DNA from: JALSNL01 sp036479585
Lineage (GTDB): Bacteria > Bacteroidota > Ignavibacteria > Ignavibacteriales > Melioribacteraceae
Assembly: GCA_965224785.1 (NCBI GenBank)
Contig: OZ245062.1
Coordinates: forward strand, 2,232,001-2,296,000
Length of the DNA stretch: 64,000 nt
Direction: 5' to 3'
Part shown: piece by piece, positions 1 to 7,545 of the stretch
Layout of the letters: each line of letters starts with the position of its first letter
Numbering within the stretch: position 1 is the stretch's first letter
The notes under the pieces: model-generated
Told to the model about the DNA's origin: nothing
The model's database searches: none
What the model saw: only the letters and a program-made list of their open reading frames with translations
Position numbers and translations under genes: made by a program

Positions 1-1118
1 TTAGAGAGATTCAAGAAAATGAAGGACCCGAAGTTTTTATTGAAGGTAGAAAAATGATAATGGCTGGGTCAAATAATTACCTTGGTTTAACTGCTCACCC
101 CAAAGTTAAAGAAGCTGCAATAAATGCAATTCGCAAATATGGGACAGGGTGTTCTGGTTCTAGATACTTAACTGGCACAATTGATCTTCATGTAAAATTG
201 GAAGAAAAACTTGCAAAGTTTTTAGGTAAAGAATCTGTGCTACTGCTTAGCACTGGTTACCAAACTGCTCAAGCAATTATTCCTACTCTTGCACAACGTG
301 GTTCACAAATTGTTTCTGATAAAGACAACCACGCTTGTATAGTTGCTGGTAACTTTATTGCCAAAGGTGCTGGTGTAGATATTTCGAGATACAAACATAA
401 TAATATGGATGACCTTGAAAGAATTTTCAACAAGTTACCAAAAGAACAATCAAAATTATTAATTAGTGATGGCGTTTTTAGCACTGGTGGAGAAATTGTT
501 GAATTACCAAGACTTGTAAAACTTGCAAAAGAGAATAATGCAAAAATTCTTATTGATGATGCACACTCTGTTGGAGTAATAGGCAAAGGCGGAAGAGGAA
601 CAGCTAGTGAATTTGATTTGGTTGATGAAGTTGATATGACAATGGGAACTTTTAGCAAAACCTTTGGCTCACTTGGTGGCTTTGTTGCTGGAGATGCAAA
701 AGTTATTGATTACATTAAGCACTTTGCACCAGCACTTATTTTTAGTGCCTCACCTACTCCATCTTCTGTTGCAGCAGCTTTGGCAGCTCTTGAAGTTTTG
801 GAACAAGAACCAGAAAGAGTTGATATGCTTATAAAAAATGCTCAAAGAATTAGAGATGGTTTTATAAACTCCGGTTTTAATGTAATTGATGGAAGAACCG
901 GAATTGTACCAGTAATTGTTGGTGATGATGAGATAGCTTTAGGAATGTGGCGAATGCTATATGACGAAGGAATTTTTGTAAATGTATTTGTTCCGCCTGG
1001 TGTTCCGGAAGGAAGACAAATGATGAGAACCAGTTATATGGCAACTCATAATGATGACCAACTTGATAAAATTATTGATACTTTTGATAAAGTTGGAAAG
1101 AAGTTAGGACTAATTTAA
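1..1118 (+). CDS. Serine palmitoyltransferase-like alpha-oxoamine synthase (5' truncated by window)
   Basis: PLP-dependent condensing enzyme of the alpha-oxoamine synthase family (serine palmitoyltransferase, AONS, KBL). The frame is open from the first complete codon at position 3 with no start there, so the N-terminus lies outside the window; the ATG at 54 is internal to the conserved SNNYLGL region. Visible landmarks, counted from that ATG, are the PLP-pocket segment IDDAHSVGVIG near residue 168 and the Schiff-base lysine in TFSKTFGSLGG near residue 202. The latter motif resembles serine palmitoyltransferase more than biotin-pathway AONS, which suggests the first step of sphingolipid synthesis as in Bacteroidetes. 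A GNAT-family gene follows after a terminator. Substrate is inferred; family membership is secure. Confidence 0.88.
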   Translation, partial: REIQENEGPEVFIEGRKMIMAGSNNYLGLTAHPKVKEAAINAIRKYGTGCSGSRYLTGTIDLHVKLEEKLAKFLGKESVLLLSTGYQTAQAIIPTLAQRGSQIVSDKDNHACIVAGNFIAKGAGVDISRYKHNNMDDLERIFNKLPKEQSKLLISDGVFSTGGEIVELPRLVKLAKENNAKILIDDAHSVGVIGKGGRGTASEFDLVDEVDMTMGTFSKTFGSLGGFVAGDAKVIDYIKHFAPALIFSASPTPSSVAAALAALEVLEQEPERVDMLIKNAQRIRDGFINSGFNVIDGRTGIVPVIVGDDEIALGMWRMLYDEGIFVNVFVPPGVPEGRQMMRTSYMATHNDDQLDKIIDTFDKVGKKLGLI

Positions 1119-1132
1119 TTATCTGAATTTTC

Positions 1133-1167
1133 AAAAGCATACTTACAAATTAGTATGCTTTTTTTTT
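1133..1167 (+). terminator. Rho-independent terminator
   Basis: A 10-bp perfect stem (aaaagcatac at 1133-1142 with gtatgctttt at 1153-1162), a 10-nt loop and a run of T follow the oxoamine synthase. It contains the ATG at 1155, which argues that this ATG is not a real start for the next gene. Confidence 0.8.
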
Positions 1168-1178
1168 GGAGAAAACTT

Positions 1179-2300
1179 ATGAGCAATATTACAATAAAAC
1201 CAGTCGTAGGTAAAAAAGAGTTTAATCAATTTCTAAAATTCCCATGGGTTATATATAAAGGTGATCCAAATTGGGTTCCGCCATTGTTAATGGAGAAGAA
1301 ACAAATTCTTGATGAAAAGAAAAATCCTTTTTTTAATGATGCAGAAATGGAATTGTTTCTTGCCACAAAAGATGGAAAACTTGTTGGTAGAATTGCCGCA
1401 ATAAAAAATGATGCTCATAATAAAACACATAATGAAAGTATTGGCTTCTTTGGATTCTTTGAATGTATAAACGATCAAGAAGTTGCTAACAAACTTTTAA
1501 GTACTGCAGAAGAATGGTTAAAGTCTAAAGGATTAAATGCAATGCGTGGCCCAGCAAATCCATCAAGCAATGATGAGTTTGCCCTTCTAATAGAAGGCTT
1601 TGACGACCCACCAAGACTGATGATGACATATAATCCAAAGTATTATATGGATTTACTTGACAACTATGGTCTAAAGAAAATTAAAGATTTACTTGCTTAC
1701 AGAATTGATAATAAAAAAATGTTAGCCTCAGAAAAATTAGTTAGAGTTGCAGAGTACGCCAAGAAAAGAGCAGGACTAAAAATTCATACTGTTGATATGA
1801 AAAACTTTAAAGCTGAATTAGAAAAAGTAAAATACGTTTATAATAAAGCTTGGGCTCCTAACTGGGGATTCATTCCAATGACTGAAGATGAAATTGATGC
1901 ACTTGCTAAAAATCTAAAACCACTTATAGAACCAAACTTAGTTTTGTTTGGAGAAATAGATGGCAAGGTAATTGGCTTTGTTCTTGGTATGCTTGACTAT
2001 AATGAAATTTTCATAAATATGAATGGACGACTACTTCCCTTTGGTTTTATAAAATTGTTCACACAAAAGAAAAAAATCTCTTGGGCAAGAATTATTACGC
2101 TTGGTATAATTCCAGAATTTCAGAGAAAAGGATTAGATGCTGTATTCTATTATGAGTGTGCAAAACGAGCTGAAAAAATTGGCATTTTAAAAGGTGAGGC
2201 AAGTTGGATTTTAGAAGATAATGAAATGATGACTCGTGGTGCAAGAGCAATGAATGGCGAAGTGTATAAAAAGTATAGAGTTTATGAGAAAAAGATTTAA
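1179..2300 (+). CDS. GNAT-family N-acetyltransferase-like protein
   Basis: Cytoplasmic protein of about 374 residues. The N-terminal block PWVIYKGDPNWVPPL and the internal segment ELFLATKDGKLVGRIAA are typical of a GNAT-like family often found near sphingolipid or lipid genes in Bacteroidetes. A second GNAT-like part, with GIIPEFQRKGLDAVFY, resembles the acetyl-CoA binding loop (Q/R-x-x-G-x-G/A) but is imperfect. I place the start at 1179 because GGAGAA lies 6-11 nt upstream, while the ATG at 1155 sits inside a terminator stem. Acyl acceptor unknown; a role in lipid N- or O-acylation beside the upstream gene is an inference from position only. Confidence 0.75.
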   Translation: MSNITIKPVVGKKEFNQFLKFPWVIYKGDPNWVPPLLMEKKQILDEKKNPFFNDAEMELFLATKDGKLVGRIAAIKNDAHNKTHNESIGFFGFFECINDQEVANKLLSTAEEWLKSKGLNAMRGPANPSSNDEFALLIEGFDDPPRLMMTYNPKYYMDLLDNYGLKKIKDLLAYRIDNKKMLASEKLVRVAEYAKKRAGLKIHTVDMKNFKAELEKVKYVYNKAWAPNWGFIPMTEDEIDALAKNLKPLIEPNLVLFGEIDGKVIGFVLGMLDYNEIFINMNGRLLPFGFIKLFTQKKKISWARIITLGIIPEFQRKGLDAVFYYECAKRAEKIGILKGEASWILEDNEMMTRGARAMNGEVYKKYRVYEKKI

Positions 2301-2510
2301 TGATTTCAATTGAGTAAATGTTTAATTGCTAAATTATCATTTAGTTCACAGTTAACTTTTCCCCAGTTTCAATAATCTCTCAGCATAAATTATCTACATT
2401 TTTTTTTGCACATATTTTGTAAAATCTATTTTAACAAACTCCCAAAATAATGTGTGGTTCTACTCAGAAAAATCATTTACCTTTTAATTAAGGAAATAAT
2501 TTTGTAATAT
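2301..2510. other. Intergenic stretch, nothing recognised
   Basis: About 210 nt of AT-rich sequence between the GNAT gene and the vapBC operator. I see no ORF, hairpin or repeat with a clear role. Confidence 0.4.
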
Positions 2511-2534
2511 TATATATCACCTAACTGATATATA
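2511..2534 (+). promoter_or_regulatory. Inverted repeat, probable vapBC operator
   Basis: Perfect 9-bp arms tatatatca (2511-2519) and tgatatata (2526-2534) separated by 6 nt, ending 9 nt before the antitoxin start. A TAATAT at 2505-2510 could be the -10 box. Palindromes at this position are the usual autoregulatory sites of ribbon-helix-helix antitoxins; the assignment is by position. Confidence 0.55.
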
Positions 2535-2543
2535 GACAAGTAA

Positions 2544-2774
2544 ATGACTAGAACAATAATCAGCATACCGGAAGATATGAAAGTTTGGTTAGATAATTAT
2601 AGTAAAACTAACAAGAAGCCAACCGCTGAAACTATTAGAGAAGCCCTAAAAGAATATAAAGTAAAAATTGAAAATGAGTCAAAAATTGATTTACTATCCC
2701 AAACTTCCGGTTTGTGGAAAGAGAAGAATATAGATGGACTCGAATATGTAAAATCATTAAGAAGTGAATGGTAA
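2544..2774 (+). CDS. VapB-like ribbon-helix-helix antitoxin
   Basis: A 76-residue protein whose first 45 residues look like a CopG/Arc-type ribbon-helix-helix domain: a short strand (TRTIISIP), then two helices around KVWLDNYS and TAETIREALKEYK. The acidic C-terminal part, ending in LRSEW, would wrap the toxin. It is followed after 3 nt by a PIN-domain toxin gene, which is the standard antitoxin-toxin order. It would neutralise VapC and repress the pair through the inverted repeat just upstream. Confidence 0.85.
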   Translation: MTRTIISIPEDMKVWLDNYSKTNKKPTAETIREALKEYKVKIENESKIDLLSQTSGLWKEKNIDGLEYVKSLRSEW

Positions 2775-2777
2775 TCA

Positions 2778-3149
2778 ATGAAAAAATTTTTAATAGATTC
2801 TGTTATTTTAATTGATCATCTTAATGATATTTCTAAAGCTACAAATTGGCTTAGAAAAAATGGTAACACTAATTCTGTTATTTCAGTAATTACACGTGCT
2901 GAAATTTTAGTTGGTACTTCAACTAAAAATAAATTAAAAATTACTGCTTGGTTAGATAGTTTTGAGTGTATTGAAATTGATAAAGAGATTACTGATTTAG
3001 CTGCATTATGCAGAAACAAATATAAAATTAAATTGCCAGATGCTTTTCAATCTGCAATTGCATTAAAAAAAAGCCTTGCTCTTGTTACAAGAAACACAAA
3101 GGATTTTAATACAAAAAAGGGTTTTGTAAAAATTCCTTATAAGGTATAA
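2778..3149 (+). CDS. VapC-like PIN-domain ribonuclease toxin
   Basis: A 123-residue PIN-domain protein. The acidic catalytic residues are recognisable: the Asp of FLIDSVILIDHL near residue 7, the Glu in ITRAEILVG near residue 41, and the LPDAF acidic motif near residue 95. PIN toxins of the VapC type are Mg-dependent RNases that usually cut tRNA or rRNA; the target here cannot be read from sequence. Length and gene order (antitoxin first, 3-nt gap) fit a complete vapBC module. It ends at a strong hairpin shared with a convergent gene. Confidence 0.87.
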   Translation: MKKFLIDSVILIDHLNDISKATNWLRKNGNTNSVISVITRAEILVGTSTKNKLKITAWLDSFECIEIDKEITDLAALCRNKYKIKLPDAFQSAIALKKSLALVTRNTKDFNTKKGFVKIPYKV

Positions 3150-3154
3150 AGTTT

Positions 3155-3190
3155 ATTGCTTGTAATTTGTAGAACTAAATTACAAGCAAT
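3155..3190. terminator. Bidirectional terminator hairpin
   Basis: A 14-bp perfect stem (attgcttgtaattt at 3155-3168 and its complement at 3177-3190) with an 8-nt loop sits between the convergent ends of vapC and the outer-membrane protein gene. T-rich tracts flank it on the + side and imperfectly on the - side. Confidence 0.75.
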
Positions 3191-3206
3191 TGTTTAACAA
3201 TTTTAG

Positions 3207-3812
3207 TTAAAACGTATAACCTATATGAAGTGTTGCAAACATCAGTATAGGAGCAATATCGTACTCCAAATTACCGTGATTGTTTTCTCCAGATATTTTT
3301 GAAGTATATGCTATACCAGCCCAAGGTTTTATATAAAAGTTTGAACTAAATGGTTTCCAAGTATAACCTCCATAAGTCATTAAAAGTAAGTTAGAGAATT
3401 TTTTATTCCCTTCTTCAATATCATTACTAATTTTATATTCCTGAATGCTAATTTGTTCACCAACAAACCATTTTTTATTTACTTCCTCAAAATGATATTC
3501 TCCGAATAATCCATAAGCTTGATTTAATCTAACATCCCAACCTTTATCTTTATTATTTGAATTTAACTCTATAAGGATATCAGGCATATCCATTGCATAG
3601 GTTCCAAGACCAAATAATAAATGATTACTATTTTGGGGTTTTAATCGAATATGAAAACCATACCCATTAAATACAAAAGTTGCAGGATCTATTTCCAAAG
3701 AGATCTCAGTATTGTTTTCTTTCGACCCCAATTCTTGTGCCAATATATTAAAAGTTAAGATTGTCATTAGAATTACTAATGCTGCTATTTTATTTGTTTT
3801 TATTAAATTCAT
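3207..3812 (-). CDS. Secreted, probably outer-membrane beta-barrel protein of unknown function
   Basis: A 201-residue protein with an N-terminal signal peptide (hydrophobic LVILMTILTFNILA, cleavage probably after NILAQ). The rest alternates polar and aromatic residues in short strands (FLIKPWAGIAYTSK-like) and ends in HIGYTF, a terminal aromatic typical of outer-membrane barrels. I do not recognise a family. AAGGGA precedes the ATG by 6 nt. A 27-bp motif at 3830-3856 is shared with the promoters of the adjacent methyltransferase and Rrf2 genes, so the three are probably co-regulated. Confidence 0.6.
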   Translation of the reverse strand: MNLIKTNKIAALVILMTILTFNILAQELGSKENNTEISLEIDPATFVFNGYGFHIRLKPQNSNHLLFGLGTYAMDMPDILIELNSNNKDKGWDVRLNQAYGLFGEYHFEEVNKKWFVGEQISIQEYKISNDIEEGNKKFSNLLLMTYGGYTWKPFSSNFYIKPWAGIAYTSKISGENNHGNLEYDIAPILMFATLHIGYTF

Positions 3813-3829
3813 TATTTCCCTTTTAGAAT

Positions 3830-3856
3830 ATACTTTATATCTATTTTATTTAGTTT
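3830..3856 (-). promoter_or_regulatory. Shared 27-bp motif, copy 3 (candidate Rrf2 box)
   Basis: On the minus strand it reads AAACTAAATAAA, a 4-nt spacer, ATATAAAGTAT-like ends, in register with the copies at 4490-4516 and 4955-4981. It lies 18 nt upstream of the outer-membrane protein start. Confidence 0.5.
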
Positions 3857-3868
3857 ATGCAAAAAAAA

Positions 3869-4489
3869 TTATAACTTCCTTATTGTTTCTACTTGAGCAA
3901 ATCCTTTAAATGTAATAGTCTGTTTGTATTTCATTTTATTATTATTACAATATTTAAATAGAAATTTATTAATGCTCCAAGGTCCAGCTCGGTTTTTAGT
4001 TGCATAATACCAAATATAAATACTCAAATTATTTAATGATAAGAAATTCTTTGTTAGTTTAAAAAAATTACCATAACCGGTAGGTGTGAGAACAATTATT
4101 TTTCCATTATTCTTCAATACCCTTCTAGCTTCATCTAACAGATAATATACGGAGTTCTTATCCAAGTGAAATAGAACATTACAGATGGTAACATAATCAA
4201 ATAAATTATTTTCAAAAGGTAAAACTTCATTCGGTTCTATTTTAATTAATTTCACTCCTGTATTTTTCAATTTAATCGCTGCCTCGTCTAACATTGCTTG
4301 ACTTGTATCTACTCCAAAACAAGAAACATTTTTTTCATTAGAAAGTATTTGTACTAATTTCCCAGAACCAGTCCCAATATCTAAAAGCTTAGTATCACGC
4401 TCTATTTTATTTACAACTGGTGTTAAAAATTGATAGTACCATTTTTTTTCTTGAATGTTGGAAAAGAATTTTGAAAATTTCATATACAT
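3869..4489 (-). CDS. Class I SAM-dependent methyltransferase
   Basis: A 206-residue Rossmann-fold methyltransferase. Motif I is LLDIGTGSGKL near residue 35, the acidic end of strand 2 is CFGVDTS, and motif IV is the FDYVTICNVLFHL segment, as in UbiE/type-11 methyltransferases. The substrate is unknown. Two in-frame ATGs (4489 and 4483) are possible; neither has a clear ribosome binding site. The gene lies directly downstream of an Rrf2 regulator and carries the same 27-bp upstream motif, suggesting regulated expression with the adjacent outer-membrane protein. Confidence 0.85.
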   Translation of the reverse strand: MYMKFSKFFSNIQEKKWYYQFLTPVVNKIERDTKLLDIGTGSGKLVQILSNEKNVSCFGVDTSQAMLDEAAIKLKNTGVKLIKIEPNEVLPFENNLFDYVTICNVLFHLDKNSVYYLLDEARRVLKNNGKIIVLTPTGYGNFFKLTKNFLSLNNLSIYIWYYATKNRAGPWSINKFLFKYCNNNKMKYKQTITFKGFAQVETIRKL

Positions 4490-4516
4490 TTACTCTATAT
4501 TTTGTTTATTTAGTAT
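4490..4516 (-). promoter_or_regulatory. Shared 27-bp motif, copy 2 (candidate Rrf2 box)
   Basis: Minus strand: ATACTAAATAAA, 4-nt spacer, ATATAGAGTAA. It directly abuts the methyltransferase start codon, so bound protein would block initiation. Confidence 0.55.
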
Positions 4517-4527
4517 AGTAAAAAAAA

Positions 4528-4956
4528 TTAGCCGTTCATTTCAATTAATATTTCTTCTATTGTTTTTTGAGCCAAAGAATTTTTCATTATTTTCTCTGTA
4601 TTGCTTAAAAGATTTTTTATCGATTTTTGAGCATTATTTGGTCTCTTTCCTTCTACAATAAGATTGAAAGAAGTTTGAAATAATGGTTTACCTTTTTCTG
4701 TTGCTTGAAAAATATCAAGTACAGTAATTTTAGATGGTTTTTTTACTAATCTTATTCCCCCTTGCTTGCCTTCTTTTGTTTCAATAATTCTAGAGGAAGT
4801 TAAACTTTGTAATATTTTAACTAATGTGGGTTTTGGTATTTCAAGAATTTCAGAAATCATTTTGGTTGATAGAAACTCATACTGTCCTTGTCTTATTTTA
4901 TCCGAAATAAATATCACAACTAAAATTGCTTTTGAAAAAGATAAGGGGTAACTCAT
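4528..4956 (-). CDS. Rrf2-family transcriptional regulator lacking cysteines
   Basis: A 142-residue Rrf2/IscR-type regulator: N-terminal winged helix (residues 1-80, with ISEILEIPKPTLVKILQSL as recognition region and GKQGGIRLVKKP as the wing) and a C-terminal dimerisation helix. It contains no cysteine, so it cannot hold the [2Fe-2S] cluster of IscR or NsrR and must sense something else or act through protein partners, as CymR does. A dyad-symmetric 27-bp motif overlaps its own start codon, and related copies precede the next two genes, consistent with autoregulation of a small regulon. Confidence 0.88.
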   Translation of the reverse strand: MSYPLSFSKAILVVIFISDKIRQGQYEFLSTKMISEILEIPKPTLVKILQSLTSSRIIETKEGKQGGIRLVKKPSKITVLDIFQATEKGKPLFQTSFNLIVEGKRPNNAQKSIKNLLSNTEKIMKNSLAQKTIEEILIEMNG

Positions 4957-4981
4957 ACTATATATTCTCTTTATTTAGTAT
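4955..4981 (-). promoter_or_regulatory. Shared 27-bp motif, copy 1 (candidate autoregulatory Rrf2 box)
   Basis: The most symmetric copy: it starts ATACTA and ends TAGTAT, with 9 of the outer 10 positions dyad-symmetric. It overlaps the rrf2 start codon by 2 nt. Confidence 0.6.
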
Positions 4982-5058
4982 GGCTAAGATATAGACTTTT
5001 ATTACAAGATGCAAATTATTTTCATAAAAGATGAAATCTATATTTTAGCCATATTAAA
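4974..5058. repeat. Long inverted repeat upstream of the Rrf2 gene
   Basis: Arms of 21 bp (4974-4994 and 5038-5058) match at about 19 positions and share the core TATGGCTAA / TTAGCCATA. They are 43 nt apart. The proximal arm overlaps the 27-bp motif. It could be a paired operator or a hairpin at the 3' side of the porin transcript. Confidence 0.5.
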
Positions 5059-5109
5059 AATATGTATAAAACTACTAATTTAATTAAGTTTTGAAGTTTT
5101 TTTCTGCTA

Positions 5110-6108
5110 TTAGAAAAGTAATTGAAACATAACATAAAATACATTATTCGCAATATCAGCTTCTTCGTTGTGTATTACATAAGCTGCAGTAATTTTACTT
5201 GATGTCCAACTGCTTGGGAACATAAAATATCTAGCACCAATTGTTATAAATGTTTCATCAAGATTATTGATTCCAGTATTTGGGTCATAATTTTCGTAAC
5301 GTGCCAAAAGCTCTATACTTTTTGTAATTCCATAAGCTCCCATCACATAGTATCCATTTGTAGTTACATCAGTAGAATTATTTTTATCTACAATAGCAAT
5401 GTACTCTGCTTTAACTCTAATTGGTTTTGGTTCCCAATAAATATGTCCACTAAAGGAATTATAGTCATTAAAAAAACTGTTACCTATTCCGTAGTAACCA
5501 CCAATGTTTAATCCTTTAATTGCTTTAGGTTTATATGTAAATAAACCACTCATTGCAACACTTCCATTTAGTAATTTGCCAGCCTTTTTTTGAGTTGCTT
5601 TTATATTTGTTGCTCCATCTCCGTTATGCAAAGAAAGGAAATAATTAAAGTCTCCAAAATTACCAAGTGCGGAAATACCATAGTCCCTAGTGTCGCTTCC
5701 AATAGTTCTATTTCCCCATTCTTGTCCTATTCTTGCTCTCTCAACAATATCTATTTTGGAGTGAGAAGTTAAACCTCCGCCAAGAACACCGGCTGGTTTA
5801 AACCTACCAACTCTAACTTTTATATTGTCACTAAAAAGATAATCAATTTGAAAATCTAAAAGTTTTGGACTGGTTAATTCCATTTGCATATAACCTTTCA
5901 TCTTTTTACTGAATGATGAATAAGCACGTAACCTTGCTCTTCTAATACCAAAGCCAAGTTGGTTTGTGTCTTGGTTGGTTTCAGCATAGCTAACCATTGC
6001 TTGAACTGTTCCACCAATTCTAACGTTTACGTTTGGTTTATCTTGAGCAAATAATATTGTAGTTCCCAGTAGAACAAATAGTAGAATAATTCCAGTAACT
6101 TTTTTCAT
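5110..6108 (-). CDS. Porin of the phosphate-selective O/P type
   Basis: A 332-residue outer-membrane porin. The signal peptide (ILLFVLLGTTILFAQ) is followed by IRIGGTVQAMVSY, then the features typical of OprO/OprP-type porins: RRARLRAYSSFSKKMKGYMQMEL and RVGRFKPAG blocks near residues 50-105. The chain ends in FQLLF with a terminal aromatic residue. Such porins form trimeric anion-selective pores, but substrate specificity cannot be inferred. It is transcribed alone, with AAGGAAG upstream of the ATG. Confidence 0.85.
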   Translation of the reverse strand: MKKVTGIILLFVLLGTTILFAQDKPNVNVRIGGTVQAMVSYAETNQDTNQLGFGIRRARLRAYSSFSKKMKGYMQMELTSPKLLDFQIDYLFSDNIKVRVGRFKPAGVLGGGLTSHSKIDIVERARIGQEWGNRTIGSDTRDYGISALGNFGDFNYFLSLHNGDGATNIKATQKKAGKLLNGSVAMSGLFTYKPKAIKGLNIGGYYGIGNSFFNDYNSFSGHIYWEPKPIRVKAEYIAIVDKNNSTDVTTNGYYVMGAYGITKSIELLARYENYDPNTGINNLDETFITIGARYFMFPSSWTSSKITAAYVIHNEEADIANNVFYVMFQLLF

Positions 6109-6142
6109 ACTTCTTCCTTTTAATTGTTAGATAATTTTATAA

Positions 6143-7483
6143 TTAATATTTATGAATACTTCCACCAATAAATTCTCTAAGCACCGAGTCTTTTGGAACT
6201 GGAGAATCATCTTCAATTGATACAATTGGACTTAACATTTTCTTAACACGCGAAGCTCTTTCATAAGCATCTACTTTAAGTGGATCATCCTTAAACTTTT
6301 TCTCCCATTCCTCAAAGAGTTGAAATAGCTTTGGTTTATAGAGAGATAGCTCATAAGGCATACCACTATTAATAATAAAATCAGCAGAGTTTGCATAAGG
6401 AATTATATTTCGCAATTCACTTGCTCTAACATAATGCCAATGTTCAAGTGTCTGCAAAGGATCATAAGCACGTTGAACTGAATCTCTTAACATTCGTCTC
6501 ATCAATCTAACATCTGTCCATTGGAAGTACTTCCCATCATCACCTTTCATCTGTAACAGAGGTTCTAAGAACAATTTGAATTTTACTTCGTTGGGAATAT
6601 CTTTACTGAAATCGGGATACAATCCATGTAAACTGTCTATCAAAATAATTTCGTTATTTTCTAACTTCATTGGAGTTCTATTTAGATATCGCTTCCCCTC
6701 TTTAAAATCATAATGAGGGATTTTTATTTCTTCGCCTTGTGATAATTTTAAGAGATGCTCATTAATTAATGCAAGATCTAAAGCTTGCGGAGTTTCAAAA
6801 TCATAATCACCAAACTCATCTTTCGGATGATCTTCCAGATCAAAGAAATAATGATCTACATTAATAGTTGCAAACTTATAGCCTTTCTTCTTTAGCCTTT
6901 CTTCAATTTTAATTGTTGAAGTTGTCTTACCTGAAGAAGATGGTCCACTAACAAAAACCATTCTTACACTTTCGCTTCTTTCAAAAATCAATCTTGCGGC
7001 TGTGTCAATATCTTCCTCATAAGCAGCTTCAGATTCATGAACTATTTGTGCAAACTCACCTTTGTTTACTCTCCAATTATATTTCTCAACTGTATTTAAT
7101 TCTTTATCTGCAGCCCAATCCAAAACATGCCAAATTTTTGACCACGGAATATTCTCATCTGGCTTGGAAGCAATTGCTGCATCTTCCTTTCGTTTTTTAT
7201 TTCTCTCATCTCTATAGATTATATATTCTTTTGCAACTTGAGTATGTCCATGTTCAACTAAAACTTTTTCAACAACATCTTGAATCTCTTCAATGTTGGG
7301 ATGGTTTGTTTCATCAAACTTTTGTTCTAAAATTTCAACAACTTTTTCCGACAAAAATTCAGCTCGCTCTTTGTCTCTCCCACCAACAGATATTGCCGCT
7401 CTGTAAATTGCATTCATTACTCGGTTCTGCGTGAACGGAACAATTGCTCCACTTCGCTTAATTACATTTTTTATTTTTGTCAT
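6143..7483 (-). CDS. ATP-cone domain fused to a uridine kinase-like P-loop kinase
   Basis: A 446-residue two-domain protein. Residues 1-95 look like an ATP-cone (VIKRSGAIVPFTQNRV at the start, then HTQVAKEYIIYRDERN), the nucleotide-sensing module of ribonucleotide reductase and NrdR. Residues 170-400 are a uridine kinase/phosphoribulokinase-like P-loop kinase with Walker A GPSSSGKTT at 180-188, the NVDHYFFD segment and an IPHYDFKEG substrate loop. The architecture suggests a kinase under allosteric nucleotide control. The substrate need not be uridine: archaeal 2-phosphoglycerate kinases also carry an ATP-cone. Domain calls are confident, function is not. Confidence 0.82.
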   Translation of the reverse strand: MTKIKNVIKRSGAIVPFTQNRVMNAIYRAAISVGGRDKERAEFLSEKVVEILEQKFDETNHPNIEEIQDVVEKVLVEHGHTQVAKEYIIYRDERNKKRKEDAAIASKPDENIPWSKIWHVLDWAADKELNTVEKYNWRVNKGEFAQIVHESEAAYEEDIDTAARLIFERSESVRMVFVSGPSSSGKTTSTIKIEERLKKKGYKFATINVDHYFFDLEDHPKDEFGDYDFETPQALDLALINEHLLKLSQGEEIKIPHYDFKEGKRYLNRTPMKLENNEIILIDSLHGLYPDFSKDIPNEVKFKLFLEPLLQMKGDDGKYFQWTDVRLMRRMLRDSVQRAYDPLQTLEHWHYVRASELRNIIPYANSADFIINSGMPYELSLYKPKLFQLFEEWEKKFKDDPLKVDAYERASRVKKMLSPIVSIEDDSPVPKDSVLREFIGGSIHKY

Positions 7484-7545
7484 ATTCTTTTGCCTTCTAT
7501 TGGTAAAACTAAATTTATTACTTTGCCTTATTGCAATACTTAACT

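Noticed and set aside
1155..1178. Upstream ATG for the GNAT gene
   Set aside because: It lies inside the terminator stem; the ATG at 1179 has GGAGAA in place.
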